A stretch of 64,000 nt of DNA, taken from the NCBI GenBank assembly GCA_045613745.1, contig JAZLBP010000009.1, positions 109,098 to 173,097 on the forward strand, written 5' to 3'. A program made the position numbers and the translations under genes. Within the stretch, counting starts at the first letter, position 1. Every line of letters begins with the position of its first letter. Under the pieces are notes generated by a model. The model did no database searches. It had not been told where the DNA came from and saw only the letters and a program-made list of their open reading frames with translations. Shown here one piece after another: positions 9,754 to 19,539 of the stretch. The DNA comes from UBA940 sp045613745 (GTDB lineage: Bacteria; Bacteroidota; Bacteroidia; Bacteroidales; Rikenellaceae).

Positions 9754-10779
9754 TCAAAGATAGCATTTAACTTGTGCGGAAGCAATTTCGTCGAAACGCA
9801 TTTTGCAAATATTGAGCCTCAGATTGTTGTAGAGCGTCGGGCTTTGGATTTCGGACAATTTGCGGCACAAATCGGCTTTATCGCCACATCGGAACACAAG
9901 GCCGTTCTCGCCGTCACGCACAATCTCATCGGCACAACCAACTCGGTCGCTAACCAGCACGGGCAGGCCGTTGTTCAAAGCCTCCTCGACAACAAGTCCC
10001 CACGGCTCCGAAAGCGAAGGCAACACAAAAACGTCGTGTCGCTGGTACACCTCCGAAAGGCGGTTGTTATCTACGGCACCCACAAACTCTATATTATCGG
10101 CTGCAAGGCTTTTGAGTTCGGCCTCCTGCTCGCCAAAGCCCACGATTGTAAGGCTCAGGTGAGGCAGAGTGTTGAACACCTCGATAAGCCAGCGCAGATT
10201 CTTGACAGCAGTTAGGCGACCCACATACAGAAAGCGACTCACCTTGTCGCGGGCAACATAGGCGGGTTGCTCCACATAGTTGAAGACTCCCACACCGCGG
10301 GTTATTATGGTCTTTCCCTCGAACCCCAGCATCTTGACAAGGCGGCGTTGAGAGCTACCGCTCGCATACACCTTCGACACCCTCCGAACAAAGCGTCGTT
10401 TAAGCCATCCGCGGAGTCCGCGAATTGTGGACTCAATGTAGGAGGACTCCACCACCAGCGAGTTCGCACTCTTGGGCGAGCAGTATGCCGCGAGCCACAA
10501 GGGCAGCGAATCCCAGCCACCGAGTTGCAGTTCGGAGTAGCTCACCCGTCGCAAAATCGCAAGGAGTTGCAGAAGGCGCAACGCGCGATTGTTGTTCAGA
10601 AACACAAAATCGAAGTATTTGTCACCACGATAGAAATCTCGGTTTCGTCCCTCGGCACCGTCACCCGTAAACACCACAAGCAGTCGTCGGTATTCCGCAA
10701 TCCGATTATAGAGATTTATCTTGTAGAACGACGGCAGGTTGGTAACAACGATGGTATCTACACTTTTAGGCACTCTCAT
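9754..10779 (-). CDS. Glycosyltransferase family 4
   Basis: A 341-residue GT-B enzyme starting 'VTNLPSFYKINLYNRI' (about 12-28), an N-terminal acceptor-domain opening seen in many capsule transferases. The C-terminal domain shows 'FLYVGRLTAVKNLRWLI' (about 183) and the donor-binding 'PSLSEPWGLVVEEALNNG' (about 265-282) with the paired Glu residues of retaining GT4 enzymes. The start overlaps the upstream transferase stop by 14 bp. Substrate unknown. Confidence 0.88.
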   Translation of the reverse strand: MRVPKSVDTIVVTNLPSFYKINLYNRIAEYRRLLVVFTGDGAEGRNRDFYRGDKYFDFVFLNNNRALRLLQLLAILRRVSYSELQLGGWDSLPLWLAAYCSPKSANSLVVESSYIESTIRGLRGWLKRRFVRRVSKVYASGSSQRRLVKMLGFEGKTIITRGVGVFNYVEQPAYVARDKVSRFLYVGRLTAVKNLRWLIEVFNTLPHLSLTIVGFGEQEAELKSLAADNIEFVGAVDNNRLSEVYQRHDVFVLPSLSEPWGLVVEEALNNGLPVLVSDRVGCADEIVRDGENGLVFRCGDKADLCRKLSEIQSPTLYNNLRLNICKMRFDEIASAQVKCYL

Positions 10780-12019
10780 TGACTCGGCAGATTAGGGAGC
10801 TCATAAAATCGGCTATCTTGCGAGCCTGCACCTCGGAGGTCTTGTTTGAAGCAACAAACGCATAAGCCTCGGTTGCCTTCCGATCGAGTTCCGACTGCGG
10901 AAGCGACAACACCTGTTCGATGCGCGCCGACAGAGTGTCAACATCAAGCGCGTCGATGGTATAGAAGTGGTCGTAATACTCCTCGGGGATTCCCTCCAAG
11001 CGATAACCCATCATCGGAGTTCCCGACGCGAGGTACTCCATAGTTTTGGAGGGGAATGAGTAGCGTGTTATTTCGCTGTGAGGCATACGGGGATTTATGA
11101 GCGCTGTTGCGCTGCGTTGCAGTTGCACCGCCTCGTTGCGCGTCACAAGCCCCTTGAAAACTATTCGGTTGTCGGCAGCTGCGGCGCTCTCGACCTCGGA
11201 GGCAAGCGGACCTATACCACACATCACCAAACGGAAATTCGGATTCGTGGTTTTGCGGAAGGCACTCAGCAACTCGCGGATGCACGCAAAGTCGGCCAAC
11301 ACACCCGTATAGAGCAACGTGCGCTGCGCATCATCTTTGGTAAGCAGTGTCAACGGTTGAGGCGAGGCCACACCCTCGACCACCACATACGAGTCGCCAA
11401 CCGAGGGTATTCTCTCGGTCATATATTTTGTCAGCAGGACATATCCGTCGATAGAGTCATACAGGCGGCGGGTGTCGCGCATCTCCTTACGGGTTTGGAT
11501 ATTTCGCAGATGCTGAACAAGACGTGTATGAATGTGCTTGCCATCCACCGCCGCAACATCCGTAAAGTCGGTTACGATGGATACCACCGTAATCTTTCGG
11601 CCGCTCTGACGTTTGACACACTCTATGGCTTTCAAAAACGGAGTATAGGTTGAGTAAGTCAGCACCACAAGCGGCTCATCACCCTTGCTACGTTCGAGCC
11701 ACGACCAAAGGTAACGCTCCAATGCCCTTCGGATAAACCAGCGCTTGGCTACGGGCAAATTGCAATAGGTGAGCGAACGGCCAATTTTGGCGCCCTCGAA
11801 GCATATCTCGCCACTCGGGACAACAACTCCGCGATAGGCCGGAGGCGACGGCAAAAAGGGCAGGCTTACAACCTCACACTCGACGCCGTTTTTGATTAAG
11901 CCCTCGACCACACACCACTGAAACACGTTGGCAGAGTTCTGAACATCGCCTTTGCTTTTGCGCACAAACTGCCCTAATAGCTGTGGCGAGTACAATCCAG
12001 TGACAACAAGTAATTTCAT
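10766..12019 (-). CDS. Glycosyltransferase family 4 (WbuB-like shape)
   Basis: A GT-B enzyme of 417 residues counted from the Met at 12019. The frame continues open upstream but there it overlaps the wzy gene antisense-style, and 'MKLLVVTGLYSPQLLGQF' is a natural N-terminus. The C-terminal domain has 'LLYTGVLADFACIRELL' and 'YSFPSKTMEYLASGTPMMGYRLEGIPEEY', the usual GT4 donor site. The preceding gene (wzy) ends 17 bp away, and the following transferase starts inside this gene's last codons. Donor and linkage unknown. Confidence 0.87.
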   Translation of the reverse strand: MKLLVVTGLYSPQLLGQFVRKSKGDVQNSANVFQWCVVEGLIKNGVECEVVSLPFLPSPPAYRGVVVPSGEICFEGAKIGRSLTYCNLPVAKRWFIRRALERYLWSWLERSKGDEPLVVLTYSTYTPFLKAIECVKRQSGRKITVVSIVTDFTDVAAVDGKHIHTRLVQHLRNIQTRKEMRDTRRLYDSIDGYVLLTKYMTERIPSVGDSYVVVEGVASPQPLTLLTKDDAQRTLLYTGVLADFACIRELLSAFRKTTNPNFRLVMCGIGPLASEVESAAAADNRIVFKGLVTRNEAVQLQRSATALINPRMPHSEITRYSFPSKTMEYLASGTPMMGYRLEGIPEEYYDHFYTIDALDVDTLSARIEQVLSLPQSELDRKATEAYAFVASNKTSEVQARKIADFMSSLICRVNESA

Positions 12020-12036
12020 AAACTTTGAGTGTGTGG

Positions 12037-13176
12037 TTAAAATCTGTTCCATTGGGGTGAGCCGGCCAGAGATGACTGGCATCCCCACAGCAGGCAGTAG
12101 AGCATAAAGTGCGTACCGCCGAATATCGGCTCGACAAAGCAAGAGGCAAAGAAGCAGACGTTGAGTCCCAGCACAAGGTAGTTGGTTTCGGTGGCGCTTC
12201 TCCACGCGTTGCGCATAGCCCTTGCAAAAAATCGTATGGTCAGGCAGCACAGCATCACAAATGGCAACAAGCCCGAGATACGCGCGATGTCGAGCCACAT
12301 ATTGTGGATGTAGTACACCTCGCCACCCTCGGCCCAGCCAAACGGATGCGTAAGCAAGTAGTTGATGTGTTCGCTCCATCGGTCGGAGCGAGCCTCCAAG
12401 CCCTCCTGTTCGTTACGTGCCTGATATAGCTTGACAACCTCCCAATCCGAGAGGTCACAACTCAACAAAAGCAAACTTCCTGCCAAAATCACACCTGCGG
12501 CAACAAATGCAAAGCGTCGGTTGTCGCGAACTTTGAGCAGTATCGCTCCAGCCAGACACAACATCAGTATGACGATGCCCGTTCGGTTGAGCAGATAGAC
12601 CACAACCAACAGAGCGCACACGGTAAGCAGACCATACAGCACTTTAAGGCCTCTGTCGCGAATGAGCAGAGCCAAAGGCAGTCCCACCATTGCTACATTC
12701 AGCGGAAGAGCCACTTGTGTGGCCGACACTATCTGCTGGTCGTAGAAGGAGAGTATTCGTCGTTCGGCAAAAAACGAGCCCGTCAGGCGCATCTCGCTCA
12801 AACCAACAACCGCCACATCCAACATATAGCACAGCAGGATGACAAACCACAAGCTCATAAACTCGCGTTGCGTGGAGCACAAATCGGTAAGATGTTTGCC
12901 ATAGTAGTAGAATATGGGCGGAGCGACAATCCACAGCACCAATATGGGCGGCGAGTAGTCGAAGCCGTTGATGGCCGACTGCGTAACATAGAGCACGCAG
13001 TACAAGAGCAGCAGCCATCCGACGCCGTCCATTCGGGTCTTGAACCAGAAGCTACGCACACAGAGCCAGCCGCACAGCAGCGAGATAATTGTGATATAGC
13101 CGAATCGGTGGTTCATTACAAGCGCCACACACAGCAGCAGAAACGAAAGACCACCTTTTTTGAGAATCTCTTTCAT
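12037..13176 (-). CDS. wzy: O-antigen/capsule repeat-unit polymerase, Wzy-like membrane protein
   Basis: A 379-residue, very hydrophobic protein with about ten predicted membrane segments and a larger polar loop near residue 260-300 (after 'LLLSCDLSDWEVV', containing 'RSDRWSEHINYLLTHPFGWAEGG'). The R-x-x-x-W near a 'HPFGW-x-G' turn followed by 'HNMWLD' is typical of O-antigen ligase/polymerase (Wzy_C-like) proteins. I chose the Met at 13176: the longer upstream frame is soluble, Cys/Arg-rich and antisense to the next gene. It would polymerise repeat units in the periplasm. WaaL-type ligase is the alternative, but the position inside the locus beside a flippase favours Wzy. Confidence 0.8.
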   Translation of the reverse strand: MKEILKKGGLSFLLLCVALVMNHRFGYITIISLLCGWLCVRSFWFKTRMDGVGWLLLLYCVLYVTQSAINGFDYSPPILVLWIVAPPIFYYYGKHLTDLCSTQREFMSLWFVILLCYMLDVAVVGLSEMRLTGSFFAERRILSFYDQQIVSATQVALPLNVAMVGLPLALLIRDRGLKVLYGLLTVCALLVVVYLLNRTGIVILMLCLAGAILLKVRDNRRFAFVAAGVILAGSLLLLSCDLSDWEVVKLYQARNEQEGLEARSDRWSEHINYLLTHPFGWAEGGEVYYIHNMWLDIARISGLLPFVMLCCLTIRFFARAMRNAWRSATETNYLVLGLNVCFFASCFVEPIFGGTHFMLYCLLWGCQSSLAGSPQWNRF

Positions 13177-13181
13177 TGGTG

Positions 13182-14417
13182 TTAGTCCAATAGAAGTTTG
13201 TAGATAGCCGCAAGCCGTTGTGCATTTGCGACTGCATCGTGACGGCACAAGGCTCGTTGTCGGCCTGCGAGATTGGGTGTTCGGCTGAGAGCAAACACAT
13301 CGCAAATCTTGGAGGCAAGCATCTCGACCTCCTCGTAGCGATACAGGCTCTGCTCGTCGCCCGTCATCATATCTGCCACGCCACCCACATACGAGGCCAC
13401 GCAAGGCACTCCAAGCAGTTGCGCCTCGCCCAGCGAGTTGGGCGAATTCTCGATGGCCGACGGACACACAAACACATTGGAGCGCAGGTATCGGCTACAC
13501 ATCTGCTCCTCGGTGAGTACACCCACGAACTCCACCTTGTCGCGCAAGCCATAGCGCCGAATCAATCGGCGGAGATAGTTGCCGTATCCCGAAATCGTAA
13601 GTCGAGATTTAAGGTCGGATGTTTTTGTGACGTCACCACCCGCAACATAGATTTTGGCGTCGGGATATTGTGCCAAAATAAGCGGCATTGCCTTCAACAG
13701 TTGATGCACACCCTTGATTGGATATCCCGCCTGACTGACAAAGATGGTGTGAGGGTGGCAGTGGTCGTAGGACCACACTTTGTCGTAGAATGCATCGCGC
13801 AGTGTTTCGTTGCAGTGGTGGTAGGTTACTCTCGGATTGATGGCAAGTGCGTGCGCTCGGTCCCACGAGGTGCGACCGATGATGTGGTGCAGTCGGCGGA
13901 TAATCTCGCGTTCGTACTCTCCGCTGCGCTCGAAGCGTCGTTGCTCGCGCCACAACGTTCCGCGAACAATATCCCGCGGGGTTATTGTCGAGAGCACATC
14001 CCAAGTGGAGAGTCCCGCCAAATAGTAGGGCGCAATGCACGACACAAGTCCCTGAATGGAGGCTACGGCCGTAACCTCGGGGCAACAATTCAGGAAAGCC
14101 AATCCATAGGGCGATTCCGTACCGTGAAGATGCACAACATCGGGGCTGAACGTCTTGTTCACACGTCGCCAGCACTCCTCCAAATGTTTTGCCGAGCCTC
14201 GACCACGCGGCAACAGGAAATAGTGCACACCATCAATCTGGCACTCCTCGAAGGTTGCTCCCGAATAGACGGTTGCCACCGCAAAGGTTATAGAGGCATC
14301 CGACTGCATCAGCGCTTTGGCAGCCGAGTACATCCAGCCGCCTACCACAACTTTGGGTAGGTTCATCCGTTCGGCGACCATCGGAAAAACGATATTTGTA
14401 ATCCACAAAACTCGCAT
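13182..14417 (-). CDS. Glycosyltransferase family 4
   Basis: A 411-residue GT-B enzyme starting 'MRVLWITNIVFP'. A GTG two codons upstream (14423) overlaps the previous stop by one base and is an alternative start. The acceptor half includes 'DVVHLHGTESPYGLAF' (about 95) and the donor half 'IFVSQAGYPIKGVHQLLKA' (about 225) and 'CPSAIENSPNSLGEAQLLGVP' (split by the Ser-rich loop, about 335), a class of GT4 with N-S-x-x-E in place of the usual E-P-F-G. It is part of the run of overlapping genes. Substrate unknown. Confidence 0.87.
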   Translation of the reverse strand: MRVLWITNIVFPMVAERMNLPKVVVGGWMYSAAKALMQSDASITFAVATVYSGATFEECQIDGVHYFLLPRGRGSAKHLEECWRRVNKTFSPDVVHLHGTESPYGLAFLNCCPEVTAVASIQGLVSCIAPYYLAGLSTWDVLSTITPRDIVRGTLWREQRRFERSGEYEREIIRRLHHIIGRTSWDRAHALAINPRVTYHHCNETLRDAFYDKVWSYDHCHPHTIFVSQAGYPIKGVHQLLKAMPLILAQYPDAKIYVAGGDVTKTSDLKSRLTISGYGNYLRRLIRRYGLRDKVEFVGVLTEEQMCSRYLRSNVFVCPSAIENSPNSLGEAQLLGVPCVASYVGGVADMMTGDEQSLYRYEEVEMLASKICDVFALSRTPNLAGRQRALCRHDAVANAQRLAAIYKLLLD

Positions 14418-14422
14418 TGCCA

Positions 14423-15553
14423 CTACAAATCTAAAACCTGCGAAAGCACCTCAACCTGATGCGAGGGATTGTATTTGGTATCGATAACCTCGTAGCATCG
14501 TTGGCGCACCTGCTCACGATTGGGGTTGCGGCTCAACCACAACTCAATCCTATCGGCAAGGCTGCCTACATCGCCCTCACAAAAGAAGTCACCCGTACGT
14601 CCCTGCTCGATAGCCTCGAACTCGGGCATTTGGGTTTCAAAGTTGTCGTTGGTAATCACAGGCAGTCCATACGACAGCGCGTGAATTGCCGTCAGTCCCA
14701 CATTTCCGGGCGACACACACAGGTCGGCCCAATAGAGGTATCGGGCAATCTCGCTCTCGTCATACAGCGCACCCACAAACCAATATCGTAGAGCCTCCCT
14801 ATCGCGAAGGCTTTGTTGCAAGTGTTGGCGCAGAGGGCCATCGCCCACCATCACCACATTGGGTGTCACGCCCCGTTTTTCGAGCAGGCGCACCGCCTCA
14901 ACAAGCATATCCAATCTTTTGACGGCGGTCAGTCGGCCAATGAAAATCAACGTGGGATTCTCGCCACTCCACCGCTCAGCATATGGATTTTGCAGTGCCG
15001 AGAGTCGCAGGCTCTTCGAGAGGGAGTAGTTGAGCGAGTTGTAGATAAGGTGCAGTTTCTGCGGCGCGAAACCAAGCCCAATCATATTGCGTCGGGCAAA
15101 GTCGCCATACAGAAATGAGCCTTGCAGCAGGCGATCGTAGAGTCGCCACAAACGCAAGGTGCGATGCGGAATCTGCGCGGTTTTGAGTCCGTGCGTCCAC
15201 GCATAGACACGTTTGCCCATCATTCGGCACAACAGCAAAAACAGCCATTGGTTGAGGGCAAAGGGGTTGGGGGTGATAAGGTATTGGCGGTATTGCGAGC
15301 TCAATGCAAGTCGCATCCATCCGCTCGTACATTCGATAGTTGTGGGGCCAAGTTTGAGAGAACGCACTTGGAGTTCGCGCACAAAACCCGACAAGGCCGA
15401 GTAGTCAAGTTTTTCGATACTCTCGCCAGTGGTGAGTCGGTTGCCGAAATAGAAGTGGGCCGAACACTCCGAGTCCAACTTCCGAAAGATTGGCAGTCGA
15501 TAGTGGGGCGCATAGTTGAATATGCAACACAGAGGTGTTATCTTGCCTGACAT
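14423..15553 (-). CDS. Glycosyltransferase family 4
   Basis: A 376-residue GT-B enzyme from the Met at 15553 ('MSGKITPLCCIFNYAPHYR'). The open frame upstream is the antisense side of wzx and was discarded. 'YAWTHGLK' (about 120) and a C-terminal domain with 'LIFIGRLTAVKRLDMLVEA' (about 215) and 'SPGNVGLTAIHALSYGLPV' (about 295) define the family. The last motif (N-V-G-L-T-A) is typical of transferases that replace the first Glu. It overlaps the end of wzx by 16 bp, so it is tightly coupled. Confidence 0.87.
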   Translation of the reverse strand: MSGKITPLCCIFNYAPHYRLPIFRKLDSECSAHFYFGNRLTTGESIEKLDYSALSGFVRELQVRSLKLGPTTIECTSGWMRLALSSQYRQYLITPNPFALNQWLFLLLCRMMGKRVYAWTHGLKTAQIPHRTLRLWRLYDRLLQGSFLYGDFARRNMIGLGFAPQKLHLIYNSLNYSLSKSLRLSALQNPYAERWSGENPTLIFIGRLTAVKRLDMLVEAVRLLEKRGVTPNVVMVGDGPLRQHLQQSLRDREALRYWFVGALYDESEIARYLYWADLCVSPGNVGLTAIHALSYGLPVITNDNFETQMPEFEAIEQGRTGDFFCEGDVGSLADRIELWLSRNPNREQVRQRCYEVIDTKYNPSHQVEVLSQVLDL

Positions 15554-17043
15554 AGTCTTATCATTTTCGAAACGACACTGCGGCGTTCGTCTCGGGACAA
15601 ACCCACAAAGAATATCAAAAAGCACAGATACGCCTCGGCAACAGCCATAACCGCCACAGGGTGCAGCGAGCCTTCGACAAACAGTATCGGCACAAAGAGC
15701 AGCACAACCGCAAGCGACGGTAGGTAGGCATTGCGCACCAGATAGCGAGAGTCGTATCCAACAGTGCGGTGCAGTATCCATTGACGCAGGAAGGTGTTTA
15801 TCACCGACACTGCGATATAGACATAGTAGAGCGAGTAGGCAGGTGCCCCCAACCTCAACACGACGTAGGCTGCCGCTATCGACAGCAGTATGAGGCTGTT
15901 TATCACCAGCTGATAGTTGCGGATGTTGCCGTTGGCAAAAATCACCTCCGACACACCCATATTGAATGTGAATATCAGGCTATCGACAATCATCAGATAG
16001 ACAAATCGCGGCGCCTCGGCAGGTACACTGCCCAGCCACAGCCGAAGGATAAACTTCACATCGACCATAAACGGAGCCGACACCACAAGCATCACAAAAA
16101 ACGAGAATTTGGACGAGGCTGCCATCAGCACTCGGCATCGGTCGTGATTGCCCGCCACATAGGCTTTGGTGATTTGGGGCGAGATGGAACGTGTCAGGTT
16201 TTGGGCCATCATCATCACAAGTGCCTTGATTGAGGCCGCCACTCCCTGCGCGGCATTCATCACCGCACTAAAAAATGAGTTGACCAGCAGGGTTGCTCCT
16301 TGGGCCTGTCCGATTTGGGCCACAGCGCCAAAGCCCACCCATCTCGAAAAGAGCAACACCTCGCGATATTGTGCCCCGTCCCTTACTATACGCCAGCGAG
16401 TCAGAGAGGGCCACTTAACGTGGCAATAGAGCATATAGGCCAGTGTGGGAGCGCACGCACATATCGACACCGTCAGGGCATAGACATAAAGTTTGTCGTC
16501 GAAAGCCCAAAGCAACGAGTAGGTCACAAGCGCCTTGGCCACCGAGAAGAGGATTTCAACAAGGCTGAACACCACAAACTTCTCCTTGGCCATCAGCAGT
16601 CCGTTGTAGGGAACGCCCACAAACGAGAGTAGCGACCAGAGGATGGTGATGTTGAACACCCTAATAACCTCGGCTATGTTGCCATCAAAGTTGACATATT
16701 CGGAGATATACCATCGACCCGCGGGGATTGCGACAAGCGCCAGCAGCAGAGCTATGGCGGCGTGCAGCATAAGGCAGACATTGAAGATGCGATTGGTGGC
16801 GGAGTCATCGCCTCTGCCTACGGCAACCGAGATGAATCGGCTCGATGTTGACACCATTATCGCATTGACAACGGTTATCAACGACACAACGCCGCCCACC
16901 ACCGAGAAGATACCAAAGTCATTTGCACCCAGCGCCTGCAACGCATAACGGGTCGTAAGCAGACCCGCCACGGCTGTAACGGCCAGTCGCAGATACATCA
17001 CAAGCGAGTTTACAACGATTGCTCTTGTGGTATTCTCCTGCAT
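15538..17043 (-). CDS. wzx: Polysaccharide repeat-unit flippase, Wzx family
   Basis: A 501-residue integral membrane protein with about 12-14 hydrophobic segments (MOP/MATE superfamily). The N-terminus has 'NSLVMYLRLAVTAVAGLLTTRYALQALG', the usual Wzx start where an amphipathic stretch precedes 'TTRYAL..LG-x-x-D-F-G-I-F'. It should flip undecaprenyl-diphosphate-linked repeat units to the periplasm for the Wzy-like polymerase encoded downstream. It lies 6 bp after ugd. With wzy present and no ABC-2 transporter genes, a Wzx/Wzy-dependent route is indicated. Confidence 0.93.
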   Translation of the reverse strand: MQENTTRAIVVNSLVMYLRLAVTAVAGLLTTRYALQALGANDFGIFSVVGGVVSLITVVNAIMVSTSSRFISVAVGRGDDSATNRIFNVCLMLHAAIALLLALVAIPAGRWYISEYVNFDGNIAEVIRVFNITILWSLLSFVGVPYNGLLMAKEKFVVFSLVEILFSVAKALVTYSLLWAFDDKLYVYALTVSICACAPTLAYMLYCHVKWPSLTRWRIVRDGAQYREVLLFSRWVGFGAVAQIGQAQGATLLVNSFFSAVMNAAQGVAASIKALVMMMAQNLTRSISPQITKAYVAGNHDRCRVLMAASSKFSFFVMLVVSAPFMVDVKFILRLWLGSVPAEAPRFVYLMIVDSLIFTFNMGVSEVIFANGNIRNYQLVINSLILLSIAAAYVVLRLGAPAYSLYYVYIAVSVINTFLRQWILHRTVGYDSRYLVRNAYLPSLAVVLLFVPILFVEGSLHPVAVMAVAEAYLCFLIFFVGLSRDERRSVVSKMIRLCQAR

Positions 17044-17049
17044 AGTTTT

Positions 17050-18333
17050 TTAGTCTCGGCCAAAAAGGTCACGGGTATAGACCTTGTCCTTCACATCGTC
17101 AAGACAAGAGTCATAGCGATTGGCTATGATTGCGTGACTGAGGCTTTTGAATCGTTCAAGGTCGTTCACAACCTCGCTACCGAAGAAACGTTCACCATCA
17201 GGCATCGTAGGCTCATAGATTACGATTGTTGCGCCCTTCGCTTTGATGCGTTTCATAATACCCTGAATGGCACTCTGGCGGAAGTTGTCGGAGTTGGATT
17301 TCATAGTCAGGCGATAGACACCGATAACGCACTCCTTCTCGAAGTCTGTGTTCCACACACTCGAACCCGTATAGTAGCCCGCCTTGGCAAGCACCTGATC
17401 GGCGATAAAATCCTTGCGGGTGCGGTTGCTCTCGACGATTGCCGACATCATATTCTGCGGAACGTGGTCGTAGTTGGCAAGCAACTGTTTGGTGTCCTTG
17501 GGCAGGCAGTAGCCGCCATAACCGAACGAGGGGTTGTTGTAGTGGGTGCCGATACGGGGATCAAGACCCACACCCTCGATGATGGCTTGTGTGTCGAGGC
17601 CCTTCACCTCGGCATAGGTATCGAGTTCGTTGAAGTAGCTCACGCGCAGGGCGAGGTAGGTGTTGGCAAAGAGTTTTACCGCCTCAGCCTCTTTGAGTCC
17701 CATAAACAATACGGGAATATCCTCTTTGAGCGCACCCTGTTGCAGCAGAGTGGCAAAGGTGCGAGCACTCTGTTCAAGCATCGCAACATCGACAATGCCC
17801 TCCACCGCGTCATCCTGGCTCTTGGGACAACCCACGATGATTCGGCTCGGATAGAGGTTGTCGTACAGAGCCTTGCTCTCGCGCAGAAACTCGGGCGAGA
17901 ACAGCAGGTTGAAACGCTTCACTCCGCGGCGTGCATACTTTGCATACAGCGACGAGCAATAGCCCACGGGGATGGTCGATTTGATAATCATCACCGCCTC
18001 GGGGTTGACTTCCAACACAAGGTCGATAACCTCCTCGATGTGGTGGGTATCGAAAAAGTTCTGTTGAGGGTCGTAGTTGGTGGGGGCAGCAATAACCACA
18101 AGTTCGGCATCTCGGTAAGCCTGACGGCCATCGAGTGTTGCACGCAGGTTGAGCTGCTTGTCGGCAAGATATTTTTCGATATACTCGTCCTGAATAGGCG
18201 AGATTCGGTTGTTGATTTTCTCAACTTTTTCGGGGATTACATCCACTGCCACAACCTCGTTGTGTTGTGCAAGCAATGTGGCGATGCTCAATCCCACATA
18301 GCCGGTACCGGCAACTGCTATTTTCATTGTCAA
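17050..18333 (-). CDS. ugd: UDP-glucose 6-dehydrogenase (nucleotide-sugar dehydrogenase)
   Basis: NAD-dependent two-fold oxidation of UDP-glucose to UDP-glucuronate. The 427-residue protein begins with the Rossmann motif GTGYVGLS at about 9-16, has 'SPEFLRE' (about 146-152) for substrate binding and the catalytic Cys276 in 'GYGGYCLPKDT'. The short second domain ('NTDFEKECVIGVYRLTMKS', split here) matches Ugd rather than WecC/WbpA. UDP-ManNAc or UDP-GlcNAc dehydrogenase activity is less likely but not excluded. Together with the locus it predicts a hexuronic acid in the glycan. Confidence 0.92.
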   Translation of the reverse strand: MTMKIAVAGTGYVGLSIATLLAQHNEVVAVDVIPEKVEKINNRISPIQDEYIEKYLADKQLNLRATLDGRQAYRDAELVVIAAPTNYDPQQNFFDTHHIEEVIDLVLEVNPEAVMIIKSTIPVGYCSSLYAKYARRGVKRFNLLFSPEFLRESKALYDNLYPSRIIVGCPKSQDDAVEGIVDVAMLEQSARTFATLLQQGALKEDIPVLFMGLKEAEAVKLFANTYLALRVSYFNELDTYAEVKGLDTQAIIEGVGLDPRIGTHYNNPSFGYGGYCLPKDTKQLLANYDHVPQNMMSAIVESNRTRKDFIADQVLAKAGYYTGSSVWNTDFEKECVIGVYRLTMKSNSDNFRQSAIQGIMKRIKAKGATIVIYEPTMPDGERFFGSEVVNDLERFKSLSHAIIANRYDSCLDDVKDKVYTRDLFGRD

Positions 18334-18351
18334 GGGAATTTTCGTTAGTAA

Positions 18352-19539
18352 TTAACTCTCGCTCATCTCTTTCGAGGTGGACTTGTCGGCCAGTTCCTGC
18401 GCAAACAGCCAGAGGCCTTTGCGTTCGAGGTGGGTTCGAGAGGCTATTCTGTTAAATAGTTGGTAAAATCTGGTTTGTTTGCGGATGTGGCGCTTGGCTA
18501 CGGGATAGAACACAAAGGTCACACACACGCCAAGCGTAACGACAACCCACAGCTGCACATTCACCGACAACCCGAGGCGATAGGCCAAATACCAACACAG
18601 CACCACAAACAGGTTGATTCCGATAATCGACAGCGTTGTGCCGATGTGCGAATAGCCGACCTCAATAAAGAGGTGATGCAGGTGGGTTTTGTCGGGGCGG
18701 AACGGAGATTTGCCGCTCAATATACGGGTACACATTACACGCAGAGTGTCGAAGACGGGCACACACAGCACCGCAAGGGTAAACGGCACAAGTCCGAGAT
18801 TGGCGTTCATTTCGACCTCGCTCGGATTGACCGACAGCATTGTTATGACAAACACCGAGAAGACAACGCCCAGTGACAGAGCGCCCGCATCGCCAATAAA
18901 CATCTTGGAGTGTTTGCCAAACACATTATGCAGCAGGAACGGCAGCAGCGACGCAACGACAACCGCTGCAAGTGCCACCATTCGCAGGTTGCCAAGCGCA
19001 TAGAACATCACACCAAAAAGGATACTGCTGACGATGGTGTAGCCCGCCGAAATGCCATCAACGCCGTCGATAAGGTTTATGGCATTGATGATACCCACGC
19101 AGGCAACAACCGTAAGCGGCATCGAAACGTAGTCGGGAAGGTGATGCACTCCCCATAGGCCATACAGATTGTCGATTCGACTGTCGGTAGCAAACATCAG
19201 ATAGAGCACAAGAATTACCTCGACCACTACCCTCACCCACGAAGACAGCGAAATCACATCATCCATAAGGCCCACAATCATAATGATTACAATGGCGGCC
19301 AACACAGGGAACATCTCCGCAAAGTCGCCAAACAGACTGAATCCCATCAGTCCCGCCAGCACACCAAACCCTACGGTCAGACCACCCAGCACAGGGACAG
19401 GGCGACGTTGCAGTTTGCGGGCGTCGGGGTTGTCCACAATATTTTTGAGTTTGGCTACTTTGAGGATATAGGGATGTATCCAGCAAGTGCAGCAAAACGC
19501 AATCAACGCGGGCACAAAAATCTGTAAAATGTCGTTCAT
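18352..19539 (-). CDS. wecA: Polyprenyl-phosphate N-acetylhexosamine-1-phosphate transferase, WecA/TagO family
   Basis: Initiates the glycan by moving a HexNAc-1-phosphate (usually GlcNAc-1-P) onto undecaprenyl phosphate. The 395-residue protein has about 10-11 membrane segments and all PNPT-family landmarks: 'GLMDD' (about 90-94) with the catalytic Asp pair, 'NAINLIDGVDG' (about 152-162), 'FIGDAGAL' (about 217) and the HIHH-like 'DKTHLHHLF' (about 284-292). The lack of a WbaP/PglC-type transferase makes it the only initiating enzyme here. It is the first gene of the minus-strand locus, so transcription should begin in the 19540-20059 gap. Confidence 0.93.
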   Translation of the reverse strand: MNDILQIFVPALIAFCCTCWIHPYILKVAKLKNIVDNPDARKLQRRPVPVLGGLTVGFGVLAGLMGFSLFGDFAEMFPVLAAIVIIMIVGLMDDVISLSSWVRVVVEVILVLYLMFATDSRIDNLYGLWGVHHLPDYVSMPLTVVACVGIINAINLIDGVDGISAGYTIVSSILFGVMFYALGNLRMVALAAVVVASLLPFLLHNVFGKHSKMFIGDAGALSLGVVFSVFVITMLSVNPSEVEMNANLGLVPFTLAVLCVPVFDTLRVMCTRILSGKSPFRPDKTHLHHLFIEVGYSHIGTTLSIIGINLFVVLCWYLAYRLGLSVNVQLWVVVTLGVCVTFVFYPVAKRHIRKQTRFYQLFNRIASRTHLERKGLWLFAQELADKSTSKEMSES